Made by a program: the position numbers and the translations under genes. This document shows, in pieces, positions 1-10,295 of a DNA stretch of 64,000 bases (the first letter of the stretch is position 1; every line of letters begins with the position of its first letter). The DNA lies in the NCBI GenBank assembly GCA_002786025.1, contig NHNW01000007.1, positions 372,001-436,000 of the forward strand, read 5' to 3'. Source of the stretch: Zasmidium citrigriseum (Eukaryota > Ascomycota > Dothideomycetes > Mycosphaerellales > Mycosphaerellaceae). The notes under the pieces are model-generated. The model had not been told where the DNA came from. It saw only the letters and a list, made by a program, of their open reading frames with translations, and made no database searches.

Positions 1-563
1 ACGGCCTGGCCGCCTTGGCTGTAACCAGATAGGACGATGTTTGTCTTCGAGCATTGTTGGATGGCTTGTTGGACGAGCTGGTACATCACCTGGCCTCCCT
101 GTGCGCCTTGTCCGATGAATCCCGTGACGTCTGCTGGATAGTCGACCTGCAAATTACAACATCGTCAGCCCGCTCTCTCATCCACAAAAGATGATCGATT
201 GATACTCACCCCCTGAGCAGCAACCTTATCCTGCCCAGCCTGTTGCTCGACCGCCTGAATGAACTGCGGTCCAACCGACAAGCCCACATTCCCCGGCTCC
301 GTAGTCCCTCGAGCGAAGATAATCAGGATGTCTTTGCAGCCGTTGCCATCGGTGAGGTCGTTGCGAGTCGAGCCACCGCCGAAGCCACCGAAGCCACCTA
401 GGCCTCCGCCTGATCCTCCCAGACCCGGAAACAATCCGCCTGAGCCAGAATTACCACCGCCTGAGCCGCCAAATCCACCTAGTCCGGGAAACTGGCGTTT
501 AGTGATCGGTCTGGCTGAGGCCAGGTAGGCGAGGGAGAGGAGGGTAGGTAAGTGATAACGCAT
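1..563 (-). CDS. Secreted cutinase (CE5 family), 5' part only
   Basis: Partial gene running off the left edge. Exon 1 is 563-210 and exon 2 starts at 146, separated by a 63-bp intron (147-209; GTGAGT donor, GCAG acceptor, phase 0). The ATG at 563 gives a hydrophobic signal peptide (MRYHLPTLLSLAYLASA) and a Kex2-like KR site. Next comes an unusual Gly-rich linker of about 45 residues with two FPGLGG units, then the cutinase core: CKDILIIFARGTTEPGNVG and, at the left edge, the nucleophile elbow GYSQGG (Ser). The family cleaves cutin, other polyesters or acetyl-xylan outside the cell. The catalytic Asp and His lie beyond the window, so activity cannot be judged. An in-frame ATG at 725 would bury the signal peptide and is not preferred. 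Confidence 0.88.
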
Positions 564-3037
564 CGTGAAGAGACTGCTCCAGTAGAACGCAGATTTGTCA
601 ACAGAGACAGATAACGTTTGCCCATCGACTGTTCTTATACAACACAACAGTCCACTAAGTCCCCGCCAGGAAGTAGTCAGACTCACCTGAAGGGCCAACA
701 TATCCCCTCCCTTCGAAACTTTCACCTACGTAAACACTCGTCTTCCTGTTTCGATGCGCTCGAATGACCGAGGAACTGGATTCCCTTCCATTTGCTATGG
801 TTGGCTAAAGCGATGTGATCGTGGCCATATCAGGGTGTAATCGTGGGCATCACATGTGATGAGGATCGGGTATGTGGTCGGGAATCAAGTGATGTTGGAA
901 GTTGTCTTTCCGTATAGACTTCAGAATTGTTTCGAACTCGTATAGCGGAGCTCGAAGTTCAAGTGTCTGAGTCGTGGGTGTGGAAGTCGAAGTCTCGATT
1001 TCGAGGATGACCAGGGTACTGGCGTGCGTGCATGTGAGGCTCTCCACTTCGTCGCTGTCGTACTGAAGCTTCGAGGTGACGTTCGAAAGTCGCCGAAGAA
1101 CCCTAGAGCGCTAGTGGCGTTGCATGTGATGGGTATGTTCACTTGCCGAAACGAGTCCAACAACCGTGATCCAGGGCCTTTGCGTCAATGTCACGCGAAA
1201 GCGTCCATTGATGTCTTCTTCTCAACAACGATCCCCGGAACAATAGCTGCATGTGATGGGTGTGGTACATAGGTCTTCGCTCGGCCGATAGATATGGGGG
1301 CGGTCTCGAGTCAGGAACGATTGTCTGTGACCAACCTCGCAATCATCTCGTTCTAAGGCCAGGATGGTCCGCTTATACGAGTTTAGTACCGTGCATCCAC
1401 ACGACCTCGATGCCTGTCAGTTGCGTCAAAAGGCTTATCAGCATTGAAAGTCGCAACCATCCTCACGCCAATCCCGGGATTACCTCCGCATACCGTGTTT
1501 CAAGTCGTCGAAGCTTCTGTCTGTTCCTATGAGCTTAGTCCTCAATGATTAGTCAACTAGAGACATCGCTGGTGTACCAAGTTAGTGAAGACTATCAAGG
1601 GGCAAAAGTTTGGAGTGCCGACATGTGTCAAACCAGTCATGCCCACACGCCGGTAGCGGAAACTTGAAGCAAATACGCAGACCGACATCCCGAGGTAATC
1701 ACAACGGAGACTGTGTGGGGTGCAACTTGATAGTCTGCAGAATGTGTGTCAATATCGTCGTCGTATGTAAACTTGGCTACTACTCACAGGCAACGGTACC
1801 TGTTCCTGGATGCTCTATCCACTTTCAATCAGCCAAGACTCGAAGGGCATAGTCTTCGAACCAAGCAAGCCGCCAATGTGGCATTGACGCACCAAGGTGC
1901 CACTTACGGCTGCCATGCTTTTTGAACGCCTTGAATGCAAGCTCGCCAGGCCACCCTCGAAAAGAAAGTGTATCGGGCTCCGTCCATCCTCGAAACGAAA
2001 GCAATGTCCGAGGGGCCTCTCCGCCGGCCTTGTTCGTGGTTGGCCAGGTAGATCGTACCTTCATGCCTGCTTGTGACGTTCGATAGCCATCATGTGTTCT
2101 TTCTCCTGGAGAAAACCAAAACGTTACTTGTCCCCATCATCAGGGCGAAAGCGATGTCCGAGGAGCCTCTTCCCTTGCTACGCATATGGTTGGCCAAGCC
2201 ATGTGATGGCCATCGTATCAGGTTGCAAATCACCCGCGCGCCGCGAGGGAACGCCTGTGATGGCTCGGGACCATCGCGAGTGATGTAAAACGAAGTCCTT
2301 CGTATCTGCATAGTCGTCTGCATTGGATCAGTTCGTTGAGTCGGGGCCTGAGCAGGTGAGGTTTCTGGGTAGGCGACATCTGAAAGTTGAGCAGCGATGC
2401 CCCAGCGCCCTATTCTGCAGGTCGGGGTACGGTCCATAGGTTCACCACTTGCTCCGACACCTCTCCAAGTCCCTTGTGCCAGTCATGTGGTCGAAAGGCT
2501 TGTCTCTCGTTCAGTCGTCATCAACCCGAGCCCAATACCAAGGACGATGCTCGCACGTGTTTCAGACTCGTTCCAGAGCTTGAGGCGAGGGAATGTAGCA
2601 GGCATTAGTCACCTCGAGATAGCGCTGATGTAACAGACACCGGAAAATGCATCCCTTGCCAAGTTGTGAAGGTGAGGAAGTTGAAGTTAGAGATGCCGAA
2701 GGCGTAACTTACTGCTTACGGTACCTGTTCCTGTGCTTGGTGTCCACCTTCAAGCACGCGGCCAAGAACTGAAGTTCGGACGGAGAAAGTGGACGTTGGG
2801 CTGAAGTGCAGTTGCCTGTTTCGGGAGCTGAGGATATGAGATAGACTTTGCTGTTCATTCGATCTGTACAGTACGGTTAGCGTGGCCGGTCTCGAGACAA
2901 GTTAGCCCAGACTAACTGCCCTGAGATGGATAGTGTCCGCTCAGCTGCGAGCGCAACTCCTGAGCAGCGGTCGGCGCCCTACCCATCAAGTCCAACTAGG
3001 CATTCCTCCATCCATCTTACTGGCTCATCCAGCTCTT
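564..3037. repeat. Gene-free 2.5 kb with diverged internal repeats
   Basis: No ORF here looks like a protein gene. Reading by eye shows old, imperfect duplications. 765-925 resembles 2160-2320 (shared CGAGGA, ATGGTTGGC, ATCAGG, AGTGATGT blocks in the same order). 2000-2050 resembles 2140-2200 (GAAAGC-ATGTCCGAGG-GCCTCT). 1785-1850 resembles 2705-2775 (ACGGTACCTGTTCCTG). The motif GCATGTGATGGGT occurs near 1120 and again near 1250, and 848-861 is a perfect 14-bp palindrome (CATCACATGTGATG). The block at about 2664-2680 recurs near 49713. It looks like the remains of a dispersed or locally duplicated non-coding element. Confidence 0.5.
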
Positions 3038-5026
3038 CTAAAACGTAGTCTGGGCCAGTCTGCTCGCCGCATTCCGTGCATCTACCCTGTCGTCATCGTC
3101 ATCCTCGGGCAGCTTGCCCAAACTGCTTGCACTACTGGTGGCGCGTTTCCTGCCCGTACCACCCTCGGTGGTCTCTTCCTCCTCGCCTTCTTCAGGTACA
3201 GCGCCAGGCACGCCAGGGACATAGCTCCCGCTGATACTCCTGTTCAAGCCATCCGGTCGGCGCGGAACACCAGACCACGCGTCGCCCTTTGGTCCTTGAC
3301 TCGATGCCATGCTAGAGCGTCGAACGACTGGATGCGCTTCACGGCCTAGACGACTGAGACCACCAGATGCATCGATGTTGCGCACATCAGGGCGGACTTG
3401 TTCCAAGGTTGCGAGGGTGCGTCGTTCGGCCTCGATTTCGCGGATGACGTACTCTCGAATGCTGGCTCTGAGGTCTGCCGCGGTCCGCGCGAACCACTTG
3501 CGCTTCTCAACTAACAAGTTCTGTGTGACGCGCTGCGTCTTCTGCTGCAGGTACGATTCATGGCTTCTGGCTTCGTCGAGTGCCGAGATTGCTTCGTCGA
3601 CCTTGTCACGTTTCACACTTGAGCTTGCCTTGAGTCTATCCGCTGCCGAGAGCTTGCTTCGAGTAGCTTGTTGCGCTTGGAGGAGTTCGCGAAGAAGGAT
3701 GTGTCGGTTGGTGAGAGTCTCCTTGACAATGAACGCATCGCTGCTGTGGTATGCCAGGGGGTCGGATAGAGTCGTCGCTTCTGCAGTGCCTTGAGCTGCG
3801 TGGAAGTCGCCCGTGTTCTGGACGACTTTGCCAAGTTTTCGATAGGCATTTCCAAGGCCGGTATGAGCTTCGTGGGTCGAGAGAGTTGCAATCTTGGTAC
3901 CAAGGTCAGACTCAGCAACACCAAGAGCTTGTTGAATGTTAGCATTTCCACAATCTTCACACATCTTGTGTCCACTCACATCTTCTGTTCTTGACAACTT
4001 TATCAACTTTCTGCTGACTGTCCATCGATCCCAGATAGAAAGCCTTCACAATCGGCCTGCTCTCCAGTAGCTCAGGTGTATCATCCGGCGGCGGGGCAAA
4101 CTGCTTCAACATCTTCCTCCTCATACCCGTGGCCGGCTGCCTCTTTCGTACCACGGGGCTGTACCCAAAGTCGCTTTCTACAAAGAAGACCATCTCTTCG
4201 TCCCTCATAAGAACGTCGTTCGAGCAGACCACGTTCAGCCACCGCTGCATATAAGACTTCGTCCGCGCCTCATCTTCATCAGTGCCAATGCCGGCGCTGG
4301 TCGACGCAGGTGGGACTGCAGGTACAAGGGCTTCCGGGTTGGAGGCCTGGAGGTGCGAGGCGAACTTCTGGAACTCGGAGTGTGTACGGCGGATGTCGCG
4401 GAATTGAGTGGTCCTGAACTTGGGGAGGTTTGTCTAGCAAAGATATCAGCAAGGTTCGATAGCTTCTTTGGTTTACCACCACATACATGTACATCAAACT
4501 TCAAAATAGGATCCTTCTTCGCAGGTCGCTCCAATCCAGTGATCTTAGCCTGTAGCTTATACTGCGGCACATGTCTAGGCTGCTGCTGGCCCTGGGTCAC
4601 ATTGTGGTATCGGGCAGACGCAGGCCTCCTATTCTCCTCGCCCGGCCCACGCTGCTGCTGTTGATCTGGATTCTGCGCCTGTTGCTGCTGCTGCCATTGA
4701 CCCTGCGACTGCTCCGGCGTCCATCCGCCCTCATTCGCATGCTGGTAAGCTCCATTCGCCGACGACTCGCCCTCCATCCCAGGTCCTTGAACGGCAGGCG
4801 CAGGCAGGTCCTCGCGCGGGATGTCACCGCCGAAGCTGGCGCGGCTGGCGTCTGGCGACGAGGCCCAGGGCGAGGTGCCGGACGGGTACTCCATGGTGGG
4901 CGTGCTGTCGCGGTAGGCGCCCTCGTAGAAAGCGCGCTCGGACTGGCGGCGTTGGAATCGGAGGTTTGCGGGCGCCTTTGCCTTGGACGTCGAACTGCTG
5001 CTGGCTTCTGCGAGTCCGTCGCTCAT
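3038..5026 (-). CDS. VPS17: Retromer sorting-nexin subunit Vps17 (PX-BAR)
   Basis: Model join 5026-4487, 4433-3980, 3927-3038, giving 627 aa. Introns are 53 bp (GTATGT donor) and 52 bp (GTGAGT, GCTAAC branch). Vps17 pairs with Vps5 on endosomes and drives retromer-dependent recycling of Vps10 to the Golgi. Residues 1-165 are a low-complexity Q/P/S-rich tail. The PX domain (about 170-300) starts [21 protein letters not shown] and contains [12 protein letters not shown]. The BAR region (about 330-530) is helical, with LREYVI-like and [18 protein letters not shown] segments. The end is an acidic EEGEEEE / DDDDD tail. Length and the [22 protein letters not shown] block match fungal Vps17 rather than Vps5. 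It is divergent from MEF2. Confidence 0.9.
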
Positions 5027-5238
5027 CGCGGGTGCGGCGGAATGGGGCCTGGCATAGCGGGAGTGGGTACGCAGTGAAGCAGGCGACGAAGCTTGGCCCT
5101 GACGTCGGCAAGCAAGCGACCAGACAGTTTGGGGGCCGGATTCTAAATGGCAATAGGAGACTGCAATCAACTTGCTTCCATCAAATCCACAATCAATTCC
5201 TTCGTTTTCAGCATTTAAAGGCGTCTGGGAGTTCTGGG
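5027..5238. promoter_or_regulatory. Shared upstream region of VPS17 and MEF2
   Basis: Only 212 bp separate the two start codons, so the divergent genes must share promoter DNA. No individual factor site is claimed. Confidence 0.5.
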
Positions 5239-7863
5239 ATGCTGTTTCAATGCCTCTGTAGACGGCGACTTGCACATGCCAATGCTTTCATCCGGATAAG
5301 CAGAACATTCGCAACCACACTCCGAAATCCATCTCAAGCCGTTAAAGATGTACCAGAAATCAAGCGAACGAGAAACATCGGCATCATAGCCCACATCGAT
5401 GCCGGCAAAACCACCACCACAGAGCGCATGCTCTACTATGCCAACTTCACACGGAGACTAGGAGATGTCGATGAAGGCAGCACAGTGACAGACTTTCTCC
5501 CGGCCGAACGAGCCAGAGGTATCACGATTCAATCTGCTGCCATCTCTTTTCAATGGCCTCCATCGCAAGGAAATGAACAGCTTCCCTTTACACCAGGAAC
5601 TCCACGATCACACATCCCACACAACATCAACCTGATCGACACTCCCGGCCACGCGGATTTCACGTTTGAAGTTCTACGATCATTGAGAGTACTGGACGGC
5701 GCTGTGTGCATTCTCGATGGCGTTGCGGGTGTTGAAGCTCAGACTGAAAAAGTCTGGGCTCAAGCAGCGGCATATGCAATCCCAAGGATTGTCTTTGTGA
5801 ACAAGCTGGATCGAGACGGTGCTGCTTTTGAGAGGACCGTTAAGGAAGTCGGTGCTAGGCTTGGAGCTTGGCCTGCAGTTTGCGGTATCCCATGGTGGAG
5901 TGCTGATGGCCGACTGCAAGGCGTCGGCGATGTCGTTGGTCTGCGAGGGCTGAAGTATGTCGAAGGTGGCGACGGCAAGGAAATCCAGGCGTTTGATCTG
6001 ACCAGACTGGAGACCGAAGACGCTGCGCTTGCTTCTGAGTTGAGAAAAGCTCGTGTGGCTCTGATCGAGCGTCTATCCGAGCATGACGACGAGATGGTCG
6101 AGAAGTACCTGGAAACAAACGAAGACCACCTCGCTATCACATCTGGAGATGTCACAGAATCGCTGAGAAGATGTGTCTTGCAACATCCCCAGCAAGTCGC
6201 ACCTATCTACGCTGGAGCCAGCTTTCGTAATGTGGGAGTTCAGCCACTCCTGGACGCAGTCGTCGATCTTCTTCCATCGCCGGAAGAACGACCAGATCCC
6301 CAAGTCAGCTTGGGTTTTGGAACGAAAGGTGGCTTGAGCGTCTTCCTCTCGGGCAAGCTAATGTCAGAAGTTACGCCTGAGAAGAAGGGCTCTGGCAGAG
6401 CCGTCAGCAAGAACCAAGCTGTGACCGCTTTGCAGAAGCTAGAAGCATGCGCACTGGCCTTCAAAGTCGTCGCAGATGCCAAAAGAGGAGTCCTTGTCTA
6501 CGTACGAGTATACTCAGGCAGTGTCAATCGAAACGCAGCGCTATGGAACACGAATCTCCAGAATATGGAGCGTGCACAGAGGCTGATGAAGATGTACGCC
6601 AATGAGGCAGTCGATATCGATTCCATCCCGGCTGGTCAGATCGGTGTGATACCCGGTCTGAAATTTGCCCGGACTGGCGATACATTAATATCATACGCTG
6701 GGGCGAATCCAAAGACTGGGCCTCCGCTACCAATTGGCAATCTGCAGCTCAGACCGATCGATGTGCCTCCGCCGGTGTTCTTCGTCAGTGTGGAGCCCAA
6801 CAGCTTGTCTGAAGAGAAGCATATCAAAGAGTCACTTGCTCTTCTGTTGCGAGAAGATCCAAGTCTCTACGTTTCTCTTGACGAGGAGAGTGGCCAGACT
6901 CATCTCGCAGGCATGGGCGAGCTGCATCTTGAGATTGCGAGAGATCGGTTGGTCAATGATCTCAAGGCCAAAGCAAGAATCGGCAACATTGAGATCGGCT
7001 ACAGAGAAGCCATCACTGCTGCAAGTAGCGAGGTCACTGAAGTCTTCGACCGTGAAGTTGGCGGGAAGAGCTCCAAAGCGGCCTGCTCTGTCTCCGTCGA
7101 GCCATACTTCGAAGAACCACCCCTTTCAAACTCAGGAAATACCCACACGATGGAACTCCACGACCGCAACCTCCTAACAGCCACATTCCCAACCCTCCAC
7201 CCCGACGGCACCCCCATCGACCCCGAAGCCCCAGGCCTTCCAGACCACCTCCCCGTCCAAGCCATCCTCCAAGCCCTCCAAAACGGCGTCTCCGCAGCCC
7301 TCGCCAGAGGCCCCATCCACAACTACCCAGTCCACTCAACCCACATCCAGATCTCCTTCGACCCATCCAAACACGTCTTACCAAACACAACCCCCGCAGC
7401 AATATCCTCCGCCGCCCGCCTCGCCATCCAAAGCGCCCTCAAGCAGAGCTCCACCTCACGCGAAACCGTCCTGATGGAACCCGTCATGCTCGTGACCATC
7501 TCCGTCGACGAAGAATCCCTCGGTTCCGTCGTGCACGACATCTCCTCTGCAAGAGGTGGGAGCGTGGTATCTCTCTCCTCTGACGAGCAAGACACCTCAA
7601 CGAACGAAATCGACATCAAGAAGATCTACGCCCCTCCAGATCCCTACGCGGGCGGAAACGCTCAGGATGTTGTGAGCGGTGGTGGTGGGATGAGACAGAT
7701 TGTTGCAAGGGTCCCGTTGAAGGAAATGGTGGGCTATTTGAAACATTTGAGGAGTTTGACGGGTGGGAGGGGGACGTTTACGATGGTTGTTGATCGGTTT
7801 GAGAGGATGGGGGGTCAGAGGCAGAAAGCTGTCTTGAATGAAATAAGAGGGGAGTATGAGTGA
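5239..7863 (+). CDS. MEF2: Mitochondrial elongation factor G2 / ribosome-releasing factor 2
   Basis: Single exon, 874 aa from the ATG at 5239. Longer in-frame ATGs upstream fall in the VPS17 coding region and are not favoured. The N terminus ([27 protein letters not shown]) looks like a mitochondrial targeting peptide. GTPase motifs follow: [11 protein letters not shown] (G1, about residue 52), [10 protein letters not shown] (G2), DTPGHADF (G3), NKLD (G4). EF-G domains II-V are present, including the [22 protein letters not shown] segment. Long insertions and the divergent C-terminal domain fit EF-G2/Mef2, which splits mitochondrial ribosomes with the recycling factor, rather than the translocase Mef1. 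The assignment to Mef2 over Mef1 is from family knowledge. Confidence 0.88.
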   Translation: MLFQCLCRRRLAHANAFIRISRTFATTLRNPSQAVKDVPEIKRTRNIGIIAHIDAGKTTTTERMLYYANFTRRLGDVDEGSTVTDFLPAERARGITIQSAAISFQWPPSQGNEQLPFTPGTPRSHIPHNINLIDTPGHADFTFEVLRSLRVLDGAVCILDGVAGVEAQTEKVWAQAAAYAIPRIVFVNKLDRDGAAFERTVKEVGARLGAWPAVCGIPWWSADGRLQGVGDVVGLRGLKYVEGGDGKEIQAFDLTRLETEDAALASELRKARVALIERLSEHDDEMVEKYLETNEDHLAITSGDVTESLRRCVLQHPQQVAPIYAGASFRNVGVQPLLDAVVDLLPSPEERPDPQVSLGFGTKGGLSVFLSGKLMSEVTPEKKGSGRAVSKNQAVTALQKLEACALAFKVVADAKRGVLVYVRVYSGSVNRNAALWNTNLQNMERAQRLMKMYANEAVDIDSIPAGQIGVIPGLKFARTGDTLISYAGANPKTGPPLPIGNLQLRPIDVPPPVFFVSVEPNSLSEEKHIKESLALLLREDPSLYVSLDEESGQTHLAGMGELHLEIARDRLVNDLKAKARIGNIEIGYREAITAASSEVTEVFDREVGGKSSKAACSVSVEPYFEEPPLSNSGNTHTMELHDRNLLTATFPTLHPDGTPIDPEAPGLPDHLPVQAILQALQNGVSAALARGPIHNYPVHSTHIQISFDPSKHVLPNTTPAAISSAARLAIQSALKQSSTSRETVLMEPVMLVTISVDEESLGSVVHDISSARGGSVVSLSSDEQDTSTNEIDIKKIYAPPDPYAGGNAQDVVSGGGGMRQIVARVPLKEMVGYLKHLRSLTGGRGTFTMVVDRFERMGGQRQKAVLNEIRGEYE

Positions 7864-8506
7864 CGTAGAGCTTGATGGTAGTTGTAGAGAACCCCGAGCG
7901 TGAGGGACGTTAACGGTCTATTCCGAAGAAGACAGCGTGAGTTTTCCTCCCACTATGTTGAAGCCTGGTGTCGACTTAAGAGTACGATATACCCAGGTGT
8001 TACTGCTTTGAATGCGATGACAAGCTCTCATATGATGAACGCATCATGTCTCTGCTTTCAATGTCCATGTCATGTCGACAAGTGCTGACTCGTTTCAGTG
8101 GCTCTCCCATTGTGACGATACCTTTCAAGTCAGAATTGCCTTCTTCAAACAAGTACCCAGATCTTCCCTTCTAGTGCCAAGGACTTGTCTGCCGTGTAGT
8201 TGAGACTTTGAGATGACTTCCTTTGTGTATAACGCCCCAATGGTCGCTGTCGTTACCGCTTTTGGAAATCCGATGAACTTGAGCTGCATGTCGATCATAT
8301 TGCCATTGAAGCTCGACTATTCGATTTTCCTAGTTAAACACACTGCTAGACGTGTTCTTTGGCCAAAAATACAACTCCTGCAGCCTTTGTGGCTCGTTCT
8401 GAACGTTCCATCGTATCCAAGGCTCGACTCCGCTCGGTATTACTCGAGTCCACTCAAAAGACCAAAAATATGGAGATGCGGAACCGCTTGAACATGTTCA
8501 ACAGTT
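7864..8506. other. Intergenic, MEF2 3' flank and tRNA trailer
   Basis: No convincing gene. It contains a candidate Pol III terminator for the tRNA (8464-8468) and one arm (8442-8453) of a 12-bp inverted repeat whose partner lies in the tRNA insert (8553-8564). Confidence 0.5.
8464..8468 (-). terminator. Candidate Pol III terminator (T5)
   Basis: A run of five T on the minus strand, 39 nt past the tRNA 3' end. It is the first T-run of length 5 after the gene and would end a Pol III primary transcript. Confidence 0.5.
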
Positions 8507-8635
8507 ACTTCCGCCGGGGATCGAACCCGGGACTGTCATAGACGTTAGTTGCGTGGACTCGAGTGATATGAAGAGCCAGATATCGCTTACCCTTGTCCGT
8601 GTGAAGGACACGTCATACCACTAGACCACAGAAGC
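8507..8635 (-). tRNA. tRNA-Val (anticodon CAC) interrupted in the variable loop
   Basis: The 5' exon is 8635-8591 (45 nt) and the 3' exon is 8532-8507 (26 nt). Joined, they give a complete 71-nt cloverleaf: acceptor GCTTCTG pairs with CGGAAGT over 7 positions (two G-T wobbles), D arm GTC...GAC, anticodon stem TGTCC/GGACA with loop TTCACAC (CAC at 34-36, Val), variable loop AGG+TC, and T arm CCGGG-TTCGATC-CCCGG. The A box TGGTCTAGTGG and B box GGTTCGATCCC fit the consensus. Between the halves sits a 58-nt insert in the variable loop, not at the normal 37/38 intron site. Without removing it the variable loop would be 63 nt. It could be a functional split gene or a disrupted copy. Stem and box conservation argue against a decayed pseudogene. 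Confidence 0.85.
8533..8590 (-). other. 58-nt GT-AG spliceosomal-type insert in the tRNA
   Basis: Read 5'->3' on the minus strand it starts GTAAGC, contains ACTAAC with the branch A 12 nt before the end, and finishes ATGACAG. Donor, branch site, acceptor and length (58 nt) match the protein-gene introns in this window (44-63 nt, NCTRAC branch). Removing exactly GT...AG restores a standard AGGTC variable loop. There is no tRNA-endonuclease intron geometry at 37/38: the anticodon stem-loop is already complete without it. Confidence 0.75.
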
Positions 8636-9136
8636 GTACTTTGTTGGTACCAATTACTTGCAATTTGATATATGTAGGTCCAGTGGTATGACGAGCCGTG
8701 ATTGGCTGCCTAGGCGAGGTGGTATGACCCGCGACTAGCGTAGGCCAAGTGGTATGACGGCCCGAACTTCACGACTTCACCCCTTGACTTCAATTTATCT
8801 CTCTGCAGCTATCCGTCTCAACTGCCTGCTTCAAGTTGGGATCGTGGAGTCTTCAAGGCGTTGAGGCACACGTCTTTCATCTCCAAAGTGGTGTATTCTG
8901 GTTCATCTTGGCTGAGACGAACTACCTCAGACTTCGTGCAAAGCATGGAGGTGGTTCATCGGCTCTCTTTCAATGGAGCCATAATAAGGAAGTGGAGTAT
9001 CGTCATAATGCGGCGCTCGCTGTGCGCACCCGATGAGATCATGTAAGCAATCAAACAGGTCAGCTGTGTTTTCTCCCCCGCGAAAATCGGTCTTTCAGTC
9101 AACGTCCTCATCATCGCAGCAAACACGGCAACGAAA
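8636..9136. other. tRNA 5' flank, gene-free
   Basis: Apart from the D-arm-like repeats at 8676-8758, no gene or RNA was recognised between the tRNA and the next coding gene. Confidence 0.5.
8676..8758 (+). repeat. Three D-arm-like repeats beside the tRNA
   Basis: Three 17-bp units at 8676-8692, 8712-8728 and 8742-8758 (spacing 36 and 30 bp) all end in GTGGTATGAC. They match tRNA nucleotides 8-25 (TGGTCTAGTGGTATGAC, minus strand 8628-8612) at 12-15 of 17 positions but lie on the opposite strand. They carry A-box-like sequence without any T arm. Confidence 0.7.
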
Positions 9137-10160
9137 ATGCCGCCCAGAGAGGCCAATGATCAACTGATACTGCTCTCTGAGGGCGAGGAGTCAGAGCGAG
9201 ATGAACTGGTACTTACAAGTGTGCCGGATTGGTTTGACGAGGCACTCGTCGCTCTCTTCTGGCAACTGGAGACACCTTCCCGCCGCGGACACAGCATATT
9301 CAGGGGTCTTTCGTCTCAGTACGACTTCGAAGGCCTTGGACTCCGTGTACACCGTTACTGCAAAGCTGTCTGGCTGAAACATAGCTCGAACTCTTTGGTG
9401 GATGCATCGAAGCGATCGTATCTTCTACCAATCAACGTAGTCTTGCTGCTCGCGTTCAACGACTTCGCCACGAAGCATCCAGAAACCGCTGGTATGCTCG
9501 GACATTCGCTTTAAGTCCTTCTGCTGACTCTCGAAAGGTCTTTTTCTGCATCTTTGGTCCCACGAGCAAGGTGTCAGCCAACCCGTCTGGTTCGTCTTCC
9601 GTGCATGGACGGCTTCCGAAAGCTATCGGTACCAGCGAAGCAAGCCAGCAGATAGATTGCGTATCACCAACGCTAGCCTGCCATGGCATGTTGAGGAGTA
9701 AGAGTGCCAAAATGGTATATGAAATAAAGCTAATGCCTCGTACAGCAATACCATGCGTGCCATTCCGGCGATCATGCTGATCCCTAGTTCTTGTACCACG
9801 GGCAATGAGGCGACGAACCTGCAGGTCTTTTTGTATACAGACAAGGGAGCTGGTACAAATCTCGCAGCTGTGCTGTGGGTAACAGGAGAATTTCTGTTCG
9901 TCGAGATGGCATCCGAGCTGCTCCGGCTGCCAGTCAAGCCAGCGAATGTCCTTGGCGGTGGACCATACTATTCACGGAAGGGCTCGACACATGAGTTCCA
10001 CTTCTTCAGAGACGATCCGGCCTGTGCAGCATGGATCAAGCAACACCGGCTACAAGGGTCATCCGTTGAGCACGCCCTTGCCAATCGATTGCGAGATTGT
10101 GTCCTCGATGGCTCTAGCTGCGTGAGGGACTGGGCAGATGCAAGAGCATCTTTTCCGTAG
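9137..10160 (+). CDS. Uncharacterised protein, 3 exons
   Basis: Model join 9137-9491, 9538-9697, 9746-10160, 309 aa. Introns are 46 bp (GTATGC...GCTGAC...AAAG) and 48 bp (GTAAGA...GCTAAT...ACAG). Both junctions keep frame, and the middle exon then reads GLFLHLWSHEQGVSQPVWFVF. It is a globular, mixed alpha/beta-looking protein with an acidic N terminus (SEGEESERDE), no signal peptide and no clear membrane segment. I recognise no domain. It is the first of several unassigned genes in 9-21 kb and lies 136 bp before the next one on the same strand. Confidence 0.6.
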
Positions 10161-10295
10161 GGATCGAGACTTCGCACTTGGTGTACTTCAGCGCCCCGCG
10201 AGCAATGCGTCATTCTACCTTTGCATTTCCTCTTTCATACACTTCTGGCCAAGATCCTCTCCCTTCCACGGTGATTCTATGATATCGGGGCCACT

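Noticed and set aside
4966..5238. N-terminal extension of MEF2 in the same frame
   Set aside because: It overlaps the VPS17 coding region antisense and lacks targeting-peptide character; the ATG at 5239 gives a good presequence.
8033..8092. C/D-box snoRNA (TGATGA ... CTGA)
   Set aside because: Boxes are present but there is no terminal stem and no D'/C' pair; chance match.
8507..8635. Canonical tRNA intron at position 37/38
   Set aside because: The TGTCC/GGACA anticodon stem with a 7-nt loop is contiguous. Placing the intron after position 37 destroys base pair 31-39 and leaves a too-short variable loop.
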